A stretch of DNA of 64,000 bases, from assembly GCA_029210585.1 (NCBI GenBank), contig JARGFP010000017.1, positions 37,256 through 101,255 on the forward strand, read 5' to 3'. A program made the translations under genes and the position numbers. The notes beneath the pieces were generated by a model. That model searched no databases. It was not told the DNA's origin and saw only the letters and a program-made list of their open reading frames with translations. Of this stretch, positions 1 to 9,376 are shown piece after piece. This DNA is from Bacteroidales bacterium (GTDB lineage Bacteria; Bacteroidota; Bacteroidia; Bacteroidales; GCA-2748055). Within the stretch, counting starts at the first letter, position 1. Every line of letters begins with the position of its first letter.

Positions 1-2
1 CA

Positions 3-284
3 CTTGCAGGATGTACCGGTATGGATGTGGTTTCCATACTACGGAAAATGCGCGTGGAATACGATGCACTTACCATTTCCATCGATGCCGATATGGATGA
101 GGAATTCCCCAAACCTTTTACTTCCATGAAGGTGATTTATAAATTTTCAGGCAAGGATCTGCCCCTGGATAAAATACAGAAGGCCGTGGATCTTTCCAAG
201 GACAGGTATTGCGGGGTTTCAGCCAATTACAAGGCCTCTTTCCCTGTGGCGCATGAGATCAGGCTGAACGGAGAAACTGTCTGA
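3..284 (+). CDS. OsmC family protein, C-terminal part (gene begins before the window)
   Basis: The frame is open to the left edge of the window, so only the last 93 residues are seen; the ATG at 21 in the ORF track is internal. OsmC/Ohr-fold proteins are thiol-dependent peroxidases that detoxify organic hydroperoxides in the cytoplasm. Two family cysteines are visible: one in the segment LAGCTGMDVVSIL, which starts the central helix, and one in RYCGVSANY about 60 residues later. The general OsmC/YhfA type fits better than classical Ohr, but the substrate cannot be decided from the fragment. It converges with pheS, with three bases between the stop codons. Confidence 0.85.
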   Translation, partial: LAGCTGMDVVSILRKMRVEYDALTISIDADMDEEFPKPFTSMKVIYKFSGKDLPLDKIQKAVDLSKDRYCGVSANYKASFPVAHEIRLNGETV

Positions 285-287
285 TCC

Positions 288-1307
288 CTAAAATGCTGCG
301 GAAAACTGTTCCAGGAACCGCGCATCATTTTCAAAATACAAACGAAGGTCCTTCACTTCGTACCTGAGCATGGTGATGCGCTCAATGCCCATGCCAAAGG
401 CAAAGCCGGTGTATTTGCGACTGTCGATGTCGGAGTGTTCCAGTACATTGGGATGCACCATGCCGCAACCAAGGATTTCCAGCCAGCCGGTATATTTACA
501 AATATTGCAGCCTTTACCTCCACAAATCCTGCAACTGATATCCATTTCAGCCGATGGTTCCGTGAAGGGGAAAAATGAGGGACGAAACCGTGTTTCTGTC
601 TCACCACCAAACATCTCCTTCGCAAAATACATCAATGTCTGCTTCAGATCTGCAAAGGACACATTTTCATCAATATACAAGCCTTCAACCTGGTGAAATA
701 TACAGTGCGCCCGGGCTGAGATTGCCTCATTCCTGAATACTATTCCGGGAGAGATTGTACGGATGGGAGGCTGGGTGTTTTCCATGACACGTACCTGCAC
801 AGAGGAGGTATGCGTCCGCAGCAACACATCAGGATCCTTTTCAATGAAAAAAGTGTCCTGCATGTCCCTGGCAGGATGTTCTGGCGGAAAATTCAATGCT
901 GAAAATACATGCCAGTCATCTTCTATTTCGGGACCTTCTGAGATATTGTACCCAAGACGGGTAAATATACCAATGATCTGGTTCCGCACAATGGAGATGG
1001 GATGACGCGCACCCACTGGCATAGACTTACCGGGAACCGTCATGTCGGGAATTGCATCCGCACCGGATGAAGCAGACAGTGCAGATTTCATCTCCTCTAC
1101 TTTTCCGGTTACAAATTGCTTCAGGGTATTGATCTGCTGACCGGTCTCTTTTTTCTTATCAGCAGGAACCGACTTAAAATCAGCAAAAAGCGCATTCAGA
1201 TGTCCCTTCTTACCCAGGTACGCTATCCTGAATGCTTCAACGGCTTCAGGACTGTCGGCTTCAAAACGCTTCGCATCTTCCAGCAATTGTCTGATTTTCT
1301 TTTCCAT
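288..1307 (-). CDS. pheS: Phenylalanyl-tRNA synthetase alpha subunit
   Basis: Cytoplasmic class II aminoacyl-tRNA synthetase subunit that carries the catalytic site of the PheS2PheT2 tetramer and charges tRNA-Phe. The 339 residues match the usual length. There is an N-terminal coiled-coil (about 1-100), a motif 2 region (GIVFRNEAISARAHC, FHQVEGLYI) and a motif 3 glycine-rich region (GFAFGMGIERITMLRY). Four cysteines in DISCRICGGKGCNICKYTGW suggest a metal knuckle ahead of the conserved LGCGMVHPNVL stretch, as in many bacterial PheS. pheT is not next to it, so the two subunit genes are unlinked here. The ATG at 1307 gives the expected N-terminus. Confidence 0.97.
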   Translation of the reverse strand: MEKKIRQLLEDAKRFEADSPEAVEAFRIAYLGKKGHLNALFADFKSVPADKKKETGQQINTLKQFVTGKVEEMKSALSASSGADAIPDMTVPGKSMPVGARHPISIVRNQIIGIFTRLGYNISEGPEIEDDWHVFSALNFPPEHPARDMQDTFFIEKDPDVLLRTHTSSVQVRVMENTQPPIRTISPGIVFRNEAISARAHCIFHQVEGLYIDENVSFADLKQTLMYFAKEMFGGETETRFRPSFFPFTEPSAEMDISCRICGGKGCNICKYTGWLEILGCGMVHPNVLEHSDIDSRKYTGFAFGMGIERITMLRYEVKDLRLYFENDARFLEQFSAAF

Positions 1308-1355
1308 GGTGAATGATTATGAGGCGGTAAAGGTAATAAAAATCAACAACAGCCC

Positions 1356-2033
1356 TTATTTGAGACGGATGGAAAAAATGATATCATCCAGCGGACGGGC
1401 ATTGTTGTCGGTGGGCATCACAGCAATGGCATCAACAACATCCAAACCTCTGATGACCTCACCGAAAACGGTATAACCATCATCAAGATGTGGCGTTCCG
1501 CCAATGGTGGTATATGTTTCAATCTCTTCTGGTGTGAAGGGATCATGCACCTCGCGGGTTTGCAGGGTGGCCAGCTGCGCTTCGTTCAGAACCTGTCCCT
1601 GGACGATGTAAAACTGCGATCCGGATGATCTCTTTTCCGGGTTGACAGCATCTCCCTGCCGCGCGGCAGCCAACGCTCCTTTTTTGTGAAAATATTGTTC
1701 ACGTATTTCTGCTTCAATGGTATACCCGGGACCCCCGGTCCCAAGCCGCTGCCCTTTTTCAGCTCCTTTTGAATGGGGATCCCCTCCCTGGATCATGAAA
1801 TTATTGATGACCCGGTGAAACAATTGACCGTCGTAATATCCGTTTTTAATCAGTTTGATCATGTTGTCCCTGTGCAGCGGAGTGTCATCATACAACAACA
1901 ATTCTATATTACCCAGGGAGGTTTCCATCACGATCACTTTTCCGTTGCTGCTTGCTGCTTGCTGCGCTTGAACTGCAGGCAACATTACAGCCAGCAGAAC
2001 ACTTAAAAATAAAATACGTATCATAATTTTCAT
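1356..2033 (-). CDS. Secreted cyclophilin-type peptidyl-prolyl cis-trans isomerase
   Basis: Catalyses cis-trans isomerisation of proline peptide bonds, here probably assisting folding in the periplasm. Cyclophilin signatures are present: FHRVINNFMIQGGDP around residue 75 and GSQFYIVQG around 135, followed by GGTPHLDDGYTVFGEV near the end. I chose the ATG at 2033 rather than the ORF-track start at 2075, because MKIMIRILFLSVLLAV begins a clean signal peptide ending near AVQAQ; the 14 extra residues upstream look like leader sequence. It is divergent from the epimerase-like gene at 2103, with about 70 bp shared promoter space. Confidence 0.93.
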   Translation of the reverse strand: MKIMIRILFLSVLLAVMLPAVQAQQAASSNGKVIVMETSLGNIELLLYDDTPLHRDNMIKLIKNGYYDGQLFHRVINNFMIQGGDPHSKGAEKGQRLGTGGPGYTIEAEIREQYFHKKGALAAARQGDAVNPEKRSSGSQFYIVQGQVLNEAQLATLQTREVHDPFTPEEIETYTTIGGTPHLDDGYTVFGEVIRGLDVVDAIAVMPTDNNARPLDDIIFSIRLK

Positions 2034-2102
2034 TGTTTTAGTGGAAGACATTTGCATAACATTCCGTATCTTCAATATGTTTTACAACGAAAGTATAAAA
2101 TT

Positions 2103-2951
2103 ATGGTCATAGCGCTTGCAGGATACAATGGTTTTATTGGTTCGCACATCAGGAAAAGGTTACATGCACACGATTTTATCATGCTTTCAAGAGACGATCT
2201 GTACGGTTCAGCCAGCGCATTGGCACGAAAGATATCAGGAAGTGATGTACTGATCAATACGGCGGGATTCCGCATTACTGCAAGATGGACAAAAAAGAAC
2301 CGGGAGAAAATTCACAGCAGCCGCATCGTTGTCACCCGCCAATTGGTGCAAGCCATTAGCCTCGCAGAACAGAAACCTGCAGTGTTTATGACTGCTTCTG
2401 CAATCGGTATCTACAGGAACCAGATGGAACATACTGAGGACTCCCGGGCATATGCTGATGATTTTCTGGCAAAAGTGGTCCGTGACTGGGAAGCTGCAGC
2501 AGACACTGTTACGGGTGATGTACGGCTGGTAAAAATGCGTTTTGGTATGGTACTGGGTGGCGACGGGGGAGCGTTGCCGAAACTTTTGAGATTGTTTAAA
2601 TGGGGACTGGGAGGTGTGATCGCCTCCGGGAAACAGGTCTACTCGTTCATACATATTGAAGATTTGACCGGTGCAATTGCGCATATCCTGGAACAAAAAG
2701 GGGAAGGAGTATACAATTTTACGGCTCCCGTCCCGGTAACCAGCAAAACGTTTACCAACACTATAGCGAAAAAACTGCACCGGCCTGCAATGATTCCCAG
2801 TCCTGGATTTTTGATGCAAATTGTCATGGGAAAAGCGGCCATCGTGGTGACAAAGGGACAAACTGTTTATCCTAAAAAGCTACTCGATGAAGGATATAAG
2901 TTTACCTTTGCTACCATTGATGAAGCAATAGAAAACCTGGCAGAGCAGTAG
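2103..2951 (+). CDS. TIGR01777 family (SulA/YfcH-like) NAD(P)-dependent epimerase homologue
   Basis: Rossmann-fold extended short-chain dehydrogenase-like protein of unknown substrate. The dinucleotide-binding turn is at the N-terminus (ALAGYNGFIGSHI), followed by LINTAGFRI, a family-typical MTASAIGIYR segment, VVRDWEAAA, and VKMRFGMVLGGDGGALPKL. These are the hallmarks of the TIGR01777 family, named after E. coli YfcH and cyanobacterial/plastid cell-division SulA homologues. I used the ATG at 2103; the ORF-track start at 2052 adds 17 residues that do not fit the family N-terminus. It abuts the flippase gene exactly (TAG then ATG), so the two are probably co-transcribed. Confidence 0.88.
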   Translation: MVIALAGYNGFIGSHIRKRLHAHDFIMLSRDDLYGSASALARKISGSDVLINTAGFRITARWTKKNREKIHSSRIVVTRQLVQAISLAEQKPAVFMTASAIGIYRNQMEHTEDSRAYADDFLAKVVRDWEAAADTVTGDVRLVKMRFGMVLGGDGGALPKLLRLFKWGLGGVIASGKQVYSFIHIEDLTGAIAHILEQKGEGVYNFTAPVPVTSKTFTNTIAKKLHRPAMIPSPGFLMQIVMGKAAIVVTKGQTVYPKKLLDEGYKFTFATIDEAIENLAEQ

Positions 2952-4439
2952 ATGAACCCGATAAAGCAACTATTTGGTCAAACGGCTGTTTATGGCATGG
3001 GCATCGTTTTACCACGCTTGCTGAACTTTGTCATTCTCACCCCTTTTTACACCAGGAGATTTGATACAGGGGAATATGGCATCATCACGGAATTGTATGC
3101 CTATGTGGTACTATTGCTGATAATTCTGACCTATGGCATGGAAACCGGTTTTTTTAGGTTTGCAAGCAACAGTAACAAAAAGAATACGATCTATACCAGC
3201 ATCCTGCTTTCAGTTTTTTCAACCTCCCTGTTGTTTGTGATCGTGATCCGGATGCTCATGCAACCGCTTTCGGAATGGCTTCAATATGGCGGTAATCCTG
3301 AATATATACTCTGGCTGGCGATCATTGTTGCAGCAGATGCTTTTACAGCGATTCCCTTCGCCAGGATCCGGCTGTACAACAAGGCAAAAAAATATACGCT
3401 GATCAGGATCATTGAGATCTCTGTCAACATTGGTTTGAACCTGTTTTTTATCAAGTATTGCCGGGATAACTACGAATCCGTGGCATGGATCAGTAAGATC
3501 TACGACCCGTCAATAGGAGTGGGGTATGTGCTGATCTCTAACCTGGTATCGTCCCTGTTGAAGATAATCCTGTTGTCTGCAGAGATCTTTGCGTTCCTGA
3601 AAGGAAAATTCGACCTGCAGCTTTTCAGGCAGGTACTGAAATATTCCTATCCGCTGCTTATTGCCGGACTGGCAGGAGCAGTGAATGAAGCGCTCGACCG
3701 TGTCCTGTTGAAACACCTGCTCGATCCGGCATCTGATCCCATGGGACAACTGGGTATCTATGGGGCAAATTACAAGATCGCCGTACTCATGACCCTCTAT
3801 GTACAGGCATTCCGGTACGCAGCAGAACCGTTTTTCTTTTCAAAATCCGGTGAAAAGGACGCCAAAATTCTGTATGCGGATGTAATGAAGTACTACATTA
3901 TCCCGGGTTTGCTGATCTTCCTGGTGGTAAATGTTTACCTTGAATACTTCAAACTATTTATTGGACCGGAATTCAGGGAAGGGGTGCACATTGTCCCAGT
4001 TGTGCTGATGGCCAACCTGTTGATCGGAATCTTTTTCAACCTCTCTATCTGGTACAAACTGGAAGACAAGACGATGATTGGTGCAATGCTCGTTATCACG
4101 GGTGCACTCATTACCATTGTTGTCAATATCACTTTTGTTCCGGGGTTTGGATACATTGCTTCCGCATGGGGACACCTCCTGTGCTATTCCGTGATGATCA
4201 CCCTGTCTTACCTGCTGTCGCGGAAACACTTCCGTATTCCATATGATTTCAGGAGGATATTGATTTATTTTATTACCATTGTGGGGTTCTTTTATGCCGA
4301 CCGGTTGTTAACTTTGCAGGATAGTTCAGTGACAAATGTTCTCAAACCAGTCTGGATCTTAGCCGCATTGGTGATCTTCTATGTTGGAGAGAAGCAGGGA
4401 TTTGTGAAATACACAAAAGCGGTGAATAAAACAGGGTAA
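2952..4439 (+). CDS. Wzx/MurJ-like polysaccharide flippase (MOP superfamily)
   Basis: A 495-residue integral membrane protein with roughly 12-14 hydrophobic segments. It starts with the amphipathic [24 protein letters not shown] typical of Bacteroidota lipopolysaccharide biosynthesis flippases. Family knowledge places it in the inner membrane moving lipid-linked oligosaccharides or similar lipid carriers to the periplasmic face. No glycosyltransferases flank it, so the cargo cannot be inferred. It starts on the base after the preceding stop codon and ends one base before dut. A flippase followed by dut and a TPR protein looks like a transcription unit of this lineage. Confidence 0.88.
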   Translation: MNPIKQLFGQTAVYGMGIVLPRLLNFVILTPFYTRRFDTGEYGIITELYAYVVLLLIILTYGMETGFFRFASNSNKKNTIYTSILLSVFSTSLLFVIVIRMLMQPLSEWLQYGGNPEYILWLAIIVAADAFTAIPFARIRLYNKAKKYTLIRIIEISVNIGLNLFFIKYCRDNYESVAWISKIYDPSIGVGYVLISNLVSSLLKIILLSAEIFAFLKGKFDLQLFRQVLKYSYPLLIAGLAGAVNEALDRVLLKHLLDPASDPMGQLGIYGANYKIAVLMTLYVQAFRYAAEPFFFSKSGEKDAKILYADVMKYYIIPGLLIFLVVNVYLEYFKLFIGPEFREGVHIVPVVLMANLLIGIFFNLSIWYKLEDKTMIGAMLVITGALITIVVNITFVPGFGYIASAWGHLLCYSVMITLSYLLSRKHFRIPYDFRRILIYFITIVGFFYADRLLTLQDSSVTNVLKPVWILAALVIFYVGEKQGFVKYTKAVNKTG

Positions 4440-4440
4440 T

Positions 4441-4875
4441 ATGAAAATCAAAATTGTAAACAAATCAGGCAACCCCTTGCCTTCCTATTCAACCGAACAT
4501 GCTGCAGGCATTGACCTGCGGGCCGATCTCACGGAAGAGGTCGTCTTGGAGCCGCTGCAAAGAAAACTGGTACCAACAGGCATTTACCTGGAACTGCCTG
4601 TTGGGTATGAGGCGCAGATCAGGCCCAGGAGCGGCATGGCACTAAAACACGGGATATCCGTACTGAACACACCAGGAACCATCGATGCTGATTATCGCGG
4701 TGAAGTTGGCGTAATTGTTGTTAATCTCTCTTCTGAAACTTATGCAATCAGCCCGGGGGAACGAATATGCCAGATGGTGATCAGCAAACATGAAACAGCG
4801 GAATGGGTGGAAGTGGAGGAATTGCAACATACCGATAGGGGAGCAGGAGGTTTTGGACATACAGGAAAAAGATAG
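4441..4875 (+). CDS. dut: Deoxyuridine 5'-triphosphate nucleotidohydrolase
   Basis: Hydrolyses dUTP to dUMP and pyrophosphate, keeping uracil out of DNA and supplying thymidylate synthesis. At 144 residues it is a standard trimeric dUTPase, and all five motifs are visible: motif 1 AAGIDLRA, motif 2 [11 protein letters not shown], motif 3 [11 protein letters not shown], motif 4 GERICQMVI and the phosphate-capping motif 5 [10 protein letters not shown] at the C-terminus. The usual serine in motif 5 is histidine here, a small variation. It lies one base after the flippase and 16 bases before the TPR gene. Confidence 0.96.
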   Translation: MKIKIVNKSGNPLPSYSTEHAAGIDLRADLTEEVVLEPLQRKLVPTGIYLELPVGYEAQIRPRSGMALKHGISVLNTPGTIDADYRGEVGVIVVNLSSETYAISPGERICQMVISKHETAEWVEVEELQHTDRGAGGFGHTGKR

Positions 4876-4891
4876 GAAGGAATTGGAATTT

Positions 4892-6583
4892 ATGATATTC
4901 AGGAAATCAGCATACATGATGCTGCTTATGTTGATTTGGTGGCCAGCACACGCACAATCGGAAAATACCGATTACCAGTATGCGCTCATCGAAGCAGTGA
5001 AGCAGAAAAATCTGGGCAATGTCCCGGGCGCCATTGAACTTTATAAAATGGTGCTGGAAGAAAACAGCAATGTTGCTGTGGCCCACTATGAGCTGGGAAC
5101 CCTCTTCGCCCTTATGGGCAACAGGGAGAAAGCGGCACATCACCTGGAAACTGCGGTAACGATGGATCCCGGCAACAAATGGTATTTTGAAAGCTATGTG
5201 GATGTACTGCTTATGATACAGGACTTCAAATCAGCACAGCACATGCTGAAGGCCCGAATCGGTACTGATAAGGGGAACGTGGATCACCTCTACAAACTGG
5301 CCAATGTTTATTTCCTCGATAACAAATCCCGGAAAGCCATTAAAACACTTGAAAAAATTGAGAGGGAACATGGCCTCTCTGAAAAGATTACTTTGCTGAA
5401 AGCCAATATTTATGAAAAAAGAGGGGATTATAAAAAAGCACTCAGCGAAGTCGAAGCAATCCTGGATCGCTTTCCGGAATCCGTTCAGTTCCATTTGGTG
5501 GCAGCCGAACTGGCCATGAACAGCAACGATGAAGACCTGGCGGCCAGGTATTACCGGAAGGTGTTTGACCTGGACAGCCTGAACATTTATGCCCTTACCA
5601 ACCTGACGGATTATTACAGGGAGAAGAAGGAATACAAAAACAGTTTTTTCTACCTGGACAAATCCTTTCAGAGTGACGAAATCGACTATGACAAAAAGAT
5701 GGCCATTCTGAGTTTCTATCTCTCCGATGAATACTTCTCCAGGAACCATGGAAAGGAACTTGAAAAGCTGCTTGTAACGATGATGAATAAATATCCGGAC
5801 AGGAGGGATGTGCATCTTTTTGCTTCCGACTTCTTTATTAAGAACATGAAGTACAGGGAAGCACTGGATGCATTGCTTCCTCTGCTGAATAAGAAGCAGG
5901 AAAAATATCCGCTTTGGCGACAGGGTATCCTGCTTGCCAATGCCACCGGCAGAATGGAAGACCTGCTGAAGATTACTTCAATGGCCGTGGAAATGTATCC
6001 CGACAGCGCGGAAATGATTTTTTATAAGGGGATTGCAGCGTACGAAAACGAAAAGTATGAGGAAGTAATACTTACATTCAGTGACGAACAGCTGGCCCGG
6101 GTGGACGATCAGGATCTAAACGGCCAGGCAAGAATGCTGCTTGCAGAATCATACAACCAGCTTGAAATGTACGATGTTTCTGACAGTATATTCAGGGAAA
6201 TAATTCGTTCAGATCCCGATAATTATCTGGTAATGAATAATTTTAGTTACTATTTGTCACTGAGGGAAGAATCGCTCGATGAAGCAGAACGGCTCAGCCG
6301 GATTACGATCGAAAAGGAACCACAAAACGGGACCTACCTGGATACCTATGCCTGGATATTGTATAAACGAGGCGAGTACGAGGAGGCGGAAACGTACATC
6401 ATGCAGGCCCTGAAGTGGGGTGGAGAAGGAGACCTCGAGGTAAATCTGCATGCAGCAGAAATCTATAAGTCGCTCGGTAATATTCCCATGGCAAGAGCGT
6501 TTTATCAGAAAGCCCTGGTCCTCGGTGGAGATAAAGAAGAACTGATCAGGAAACTGGAGGCGCTGAATGGCAGGATGGAGTAG
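4892..6583 (+). CDS. Exported tetratricopeptide repeat protein
   Basis: 563 residues with an N-terminal signal peptide (MIFRKSAYMMLLMLIWWPAHAQ) and then almost entirely TPR helices; repeats such as AIELYKMVLEENSNVAVAHYELGTL and YRKVFDLDSLNIYALTNLTDYY recur every 34-36 residues. TPR proteins are scaffolds, so a periplasmic or outer-membrane adaptor role is an inference. The start at 4892 is preferred to the track start at 4790, which lies inside dut and lacks the signal peptide at its end. The last 17 bases overlap the DUF4292 lipoprotein gene, so translation of the pair is probably coupled. Confidence 0.88.
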   Translation: MIFRKSAYMMLLMLIWWPAHAQSENTDYQYALIEAVKQKNLGNVPGAIELYKMVLEENSNVAVAHYELGTLFALMGNREKAAHHLETAVTMDPGNKWYFESYVDVLLMIQDFKSAQHMLKARIGTDKGNVDHLYKLANVYFLDNKSRKAIKTLEKIEREHGLSEKITLLKANIYEKRGDYKKALSEVEAILDRFPESVQFHLVAAELAMNSNDEDLAARYYRKVFDLDSLNIYALTNLTDYYREKKEYKNSFFYLDKSFQSDEIDYDKKMAILSFYLSDEYFSRNHGKELEKLLVTMMNKYPDRRDVHLFASDFFIKNMKYREALDALLPLLNKKQEKYPLWRQGILLANATGRMEDLLKITSMAVEMYPDSAEMIFYKGIAAYENEKYEEVILTFSDEQLARVDDQDLNGQARMLLAESYNQLEMYDVSDSIFREIIRSDPDNYLVMNNFSYYLSLREESLDEAERLSRITIEKEPQNGTYLDTYAWILYKRGEYEEAETYIMQALKWGGEGDLEVNLHAAEIYKSLGNIPMARAFYQKALVLGGDKEELIRKLEALNGRME

Positions 6584-7304
6584 AAATATAGCAATATGTG
6601 GCCTGGTCTGCGGTATGGTCTTTTCCTGTACACCGCTGAAAAGATTGGGAGGCGGAAACAATGTTTCACCCGCGAAACAGGGTACGCTATCTGATTTCTG
6701 CGCCACTGATAAATCATTTAAAACGCTGTATATTAGTGGAATAGACGCAAAAATTATTATTGATAATAAGGAATACGATTCGCGTGTTTCGCTCTACTAC
6801 CTTCCCGATTCGCTTTTTCTGCTGAGCGCGGTAAATAGTGGTTTCGAAATAGTCAGGCTGGGCGTGGCACCAGACAGTACCGTGTATATCAACAGGCTGG
6901 ATAAACTGGCTTACATCATCAGGAGCAAGGATACAGGGTATGCTCCGCCGGTGCTGTTCCGGGACCTGGAAAGATTACTGAACAGGCAGTTGCTCTGTGA
7001 AGGATCTGTGGTGGAAAGCGTAAGCGACAGCCTACTGCTGTTGGACCATTCTGAACAGGATATATCTAAAAAGATTTTTTACAGGCTCCCGGGTCCAAAG
7101 GTATGGAAATTCGAGTTTTTCCAGAAGAAGACAGGTGAGTATGTGGTTGGGGAATTGGACGCAGAGCAAAAAATTATCATATATTCGAATTATATTATGG
7201 ATAACATTACGCTGAAGGCGGAAGGTGGAGATGTTGAATATAACAAAGTACTGGATGTAAACCTGGCTGTAAACAGGAGAAAATACACTATAGTTTATTT
7301 ATAA
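6567..7304 (+). CDS. DUF4292 lipoprotein
   Basis: A 245-residue protein starting with a lipoprotein signal (MAGWSRNIAICGLVCGMVFSC), where the lipobox cysteine at residue 21 would be lipidated. The body matches the Bacteroidota DUF4292 type: a beta-rich domain with segments such as DSLFLLSAVNSGFEIVRLGV and repeated YINRLDK-like strands, reminiscent of LolA/LolB-like lipoprotein carriers. That resemblance is family-level inference, not shown here. It overlaps the TPR gene by 17 bases and the EnvC-like gene by one base (TAATG), so the three are very probably one operon acting at the cell envelope. Confidence 0.82.
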   Translation: MAGWSRNIAICGLVCGMVFSCTPLKRLGGGNNVSPAKQGTLSDFCATDKSFKTLYISGIDAKIIIDNKEYDSRVSLYYLPDSLFLLSAVNSGFEIVRLGVAPDSTVYINRLDKLAYIIRSKDTGYAPPVLFRDLERLLNRQLLCEGSVVESVSDSLLLLDHSEQDISKKIFYRLPGPKVWKFEFFQKKTGEYVVGELDAEQKIIIYSNYIMDNITLKAEGGDVEYNKVLDVNLAVNRRKYTIVYL

Positions 7305-8488
7305 TGATGCGGCTTCTTGTATTTATAGCAATATTACTGGGTACGGTAAATATGGCTGCCCAGGATAAGGTTGCGCTGGAAAAGCGAAAGGAATCCACAT
7401 TAAAGGAACTTGAGATCGCCAGGGAACTGCTCGATAAAACAAGGGATAAAAAGCAAAACACCATTCACCGTGTCACCTTGCTGAACAGGGGTATCAACAG
7501 CAGGGAACAGTTGATCAGGAATATCATCCGGGAAATTGACCTCATGGACAAGGGAATTGATGACCTGGAAGATGAAATTCGTAAGCTGGAAAGGGATATC
7601 AGGAAAGGAAAAGAGGAATATGCACATATCCTGTACAGTGTCTTTAAAAACCATACGGATGAGGAAAAAATGATGTACCTGCTGGCAAGCAAGGATATCA
7701 ATGAGTTCTATCAGAGGATTAAATATATGAAATACCTCAAGGATTACAGGGAAAGAAAGGTGGAGGAGCTCGAAAAAATGATGGAGCGGCTTGCAACCAG
7801 GTCGCAGGAACTGATAGAGGCAAGGAACCAACAGGCGGCATTGCTGGAGGAAAAAGAACGGGAAAACAATGAGCTACTGAAGGAAAGAAGCCAGAGAAAC
7901 AGCATGATCCGGCAACTGGCCCGGGACGAACAACGCATCAGGAAAGAGATAGAGAAAAAAGACAGAATACGTAAGGAGCTCGAAGACAGAATACGCAAGA
8001 TTATCGAAGAAGAGACTAGGAAAAATGCAGGTAATACATTGTTGTCCTCCCTGACACCCGAGCAACGGCTTGTGGGGAACAGCTTTTTGCAGAATAAAGG
8101 ACGGCTGCCATGGCCGGTGGAAAGAGGCGTGATTACCACAAAATATGGCCTGGTCGATCATCCTGTGCTTGATGGGGTGAAAATTCCCAGCAATGGGATT
8201 GATATCAGTGCGCCTCCCGGAACAAAAGCCAGGGCCATATTCGATGGAGAGGTTACCGGGGTGTATGCGATACTTGGAGCAAATTATGCAGTGATCATGA
8301 TGCACGGAGAATACATTACCGTTTACCAAAACCTGGTGGATTCCATGGTGAAAGCAGGCGATAAGGTGTCCGCAAAACAGATACTGGGAACGATACATTC
8401 AGACCCTGGAGAAAATATTGCCGTGATGACATTACAGGTGTGGAAATCAAAGGAAATTCTTGATCCGGAGCATTGGCTGTCGAAATAA
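7304..8488 (+). CDS. EnvC-like murein hydrolase activator with degenerate LytM domain
   Basis: 394 residues: signal peptide (MMRLLVFIAILLGTVNMAAQ), a long charged coiled coil (about 25-245) rich in E, K and R, and a C-terminal M23/LytM-like domain (about 265-394). Active M23 peptidases use HxxxD and HxH zinc/catalytic motifs. Here the first reads SNGIDIS (histidine lost) and the terminal one reads VYQNL where YxHL is usual, so this domain is most likely catalytically inactive. That is the pattern of EnvC/NlpD proteins, which activate amidases that split septal peptidoglycan. It follows the DUF4292 gene with a one-base overlap. Confidence 0.88.
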   Translation: MMRLLVFIAILLGTVNMAAQDKVALEKRKESTLKELEIARELLDKTRDKKQNTIHRVTLLNRGINSREQLIRNIIREIDLMDKGIDDLEDEIRKLERDIRKGKEEYAHILYSVFKNHTDEEKMMYLLASKDINEFYQRIKYMKYLKDYRERKVEELEKMMERLATRSQELIEARNQQAALLEEKERENNELLKERSQRNSMIRQLARDEQRIRKEIEKKDRIRKELEDRIRKIIEEETRKNAGNTLLSSLTPEQRLVGNSFLQNKGRLPWPVERGVITTKYGLVDHPVLDGVKIPSNGIDISAPPGTKARAIFDGEVTGVYAILGANYAVIMMHGEYITVYQNLVDSMVKAGDKVSAKQILGTIHSDPGENIAVMTLQVWKSKEILDPEHWLSK

Positions 8489-8540
8489 GATGTAACCTTT
8501 TTATGGCTGTTGTCGTATACGAAAGCTCCATTTATTAGCG

Positions 8541-8936
8541 ATGAGAAAGGATTTCGAAATATCTTCAGCTTCAGAGAATTTACGGATCGTTGAGAAGGTG
8601 ATCGACGATATGTCACTCGAACTGGATTTGACAGACGAAGTGTATGGCAATGTGCTTGTAGCAACCATGGAAGCTACGAATAACGCCATTGTTCACGGGA
8701 ATAAATCGGATCCAAACAAACAGGTACAACTGGAAATTATTAAAAACGAAGAAGTACTGGTGATAAAGATCAAGGACCAGGGAAATGGGTTTGATTATGC
8801 ACATGTACCTGACCCTACAGCACCTGAAAATCTGGAAAAGATCAACGGACGGGGAATCTTTCTGATGAAACGACTTTCTGATGACATCATGTTTTATGAC
8901 GACGGCAGGATTGTAGAACTTAAGTTCAGGGTGTAG
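8541..8936 (+). CDS. Anti-sigma-factor-type serine kinase/ATPase (HATPase_c, RsbW-like)
   Basis: A 131-residue single GHKL ATP-binding domain. The N box (EATNNAIVHGN), G1 box (DQGNGFD) and G2 box (GRGIFLMKRL) are all intact. Family members (SpoIIAB, RsbW) phosphorylate anti-anti-sigma STAS proteins and bind sigma factors or switch partners. No STAS partner or sigma factor lies next to it in this window, so the target is unknown. The stop codon overlaps the GTG start of ybeY (TAGTG), a close coupling with a ribosome-maturation gene. Confidence 0.87.
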   Translation: MRKDFEISSASENLRIVEKVIDDMSLELDLTDEVYGNVLVATMEATNNAIVHGNKSDPNKQVQLEIIKNEEVLVIKIKDQGNGFDYAHVPDPTAPENLEKINGRGIFLMKRLSDDIMFYDDGRIVELKFRV

Positions 8937-9376
8937 TGCCTGTTTTCTTTCATTCAGAGACTACCGACTTTTCCCTTGAAAAGCAACACTTGTTGCAGAA
9001 ATGGATTCAAACAATTCTGTCGGAACACAACAAACAAGTCGGTAACCTGAACATCATTTTTACTTCCAATGACTACCTCCTTGAAATTAACAGGAAATAT
9101 TTAAACCACAACTACTTCACAGACGTTATATCCTTTGATGACAGTGATGGAAACGTGATATCCGGTGATATTTTTGTAAGTATCGACCAGGTAAAAATCA
9201 ACAGCATGTTCCATAATGTTGGTTTTATTAACGAACTTTGCCGCGTAATGATCCATGGTGTGTTGCACCTGGTCGGGTTCAATGATGCTAATGCAGCACA
9301 GCAACAGGTCATGAGAGAACTTGAGGATCATGCACTCAATGTTTTAGAAGTGATGGATAATGGAAAAGATATATGA
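8936..9376 (+). CDS. ybeY: Endoribonuclease YbeY, rRNA maturation factor
   Basis: Metal-dependent single-strand endoribonuclease needed for 16S rRNA 3' end maturation and ribosome quality control. The metal site HGVLHLVGFND is present around residue 105; in E. coli the pattern is HGxLHLxGYDH. Here the last histidine position carries aspartate, as I recall for other Bacteroidota YbeY proteins. The start is GTG at 8936, overlapping the preceding stop; no ATG in the right place gives a complete N-terminus. The gene ends inside mnmG (17-base overlap), linking a ribosome factor with a tRNA modification enzyme. Confidence 0.92.
   Translation: MPVFFHSETTDFSLEKQHLLQKWIQTILSEHNKQVGNLNIIFTSNDYLLEINRKYLNHNYFTDVISFDDSDGNVISGDIFVSIDQVKINSMFHNVGFINELCRVMIHGVLHLVGFNDANAAQQQVMRELEDHALNVLEVMDNGKDI

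Noticed and set aside
2235-2861. 208-residue minus-strand frame opposite the epimerase gene
   Set aside because: Antisense shadow of the TIGR01777 gene with unnatural composition.
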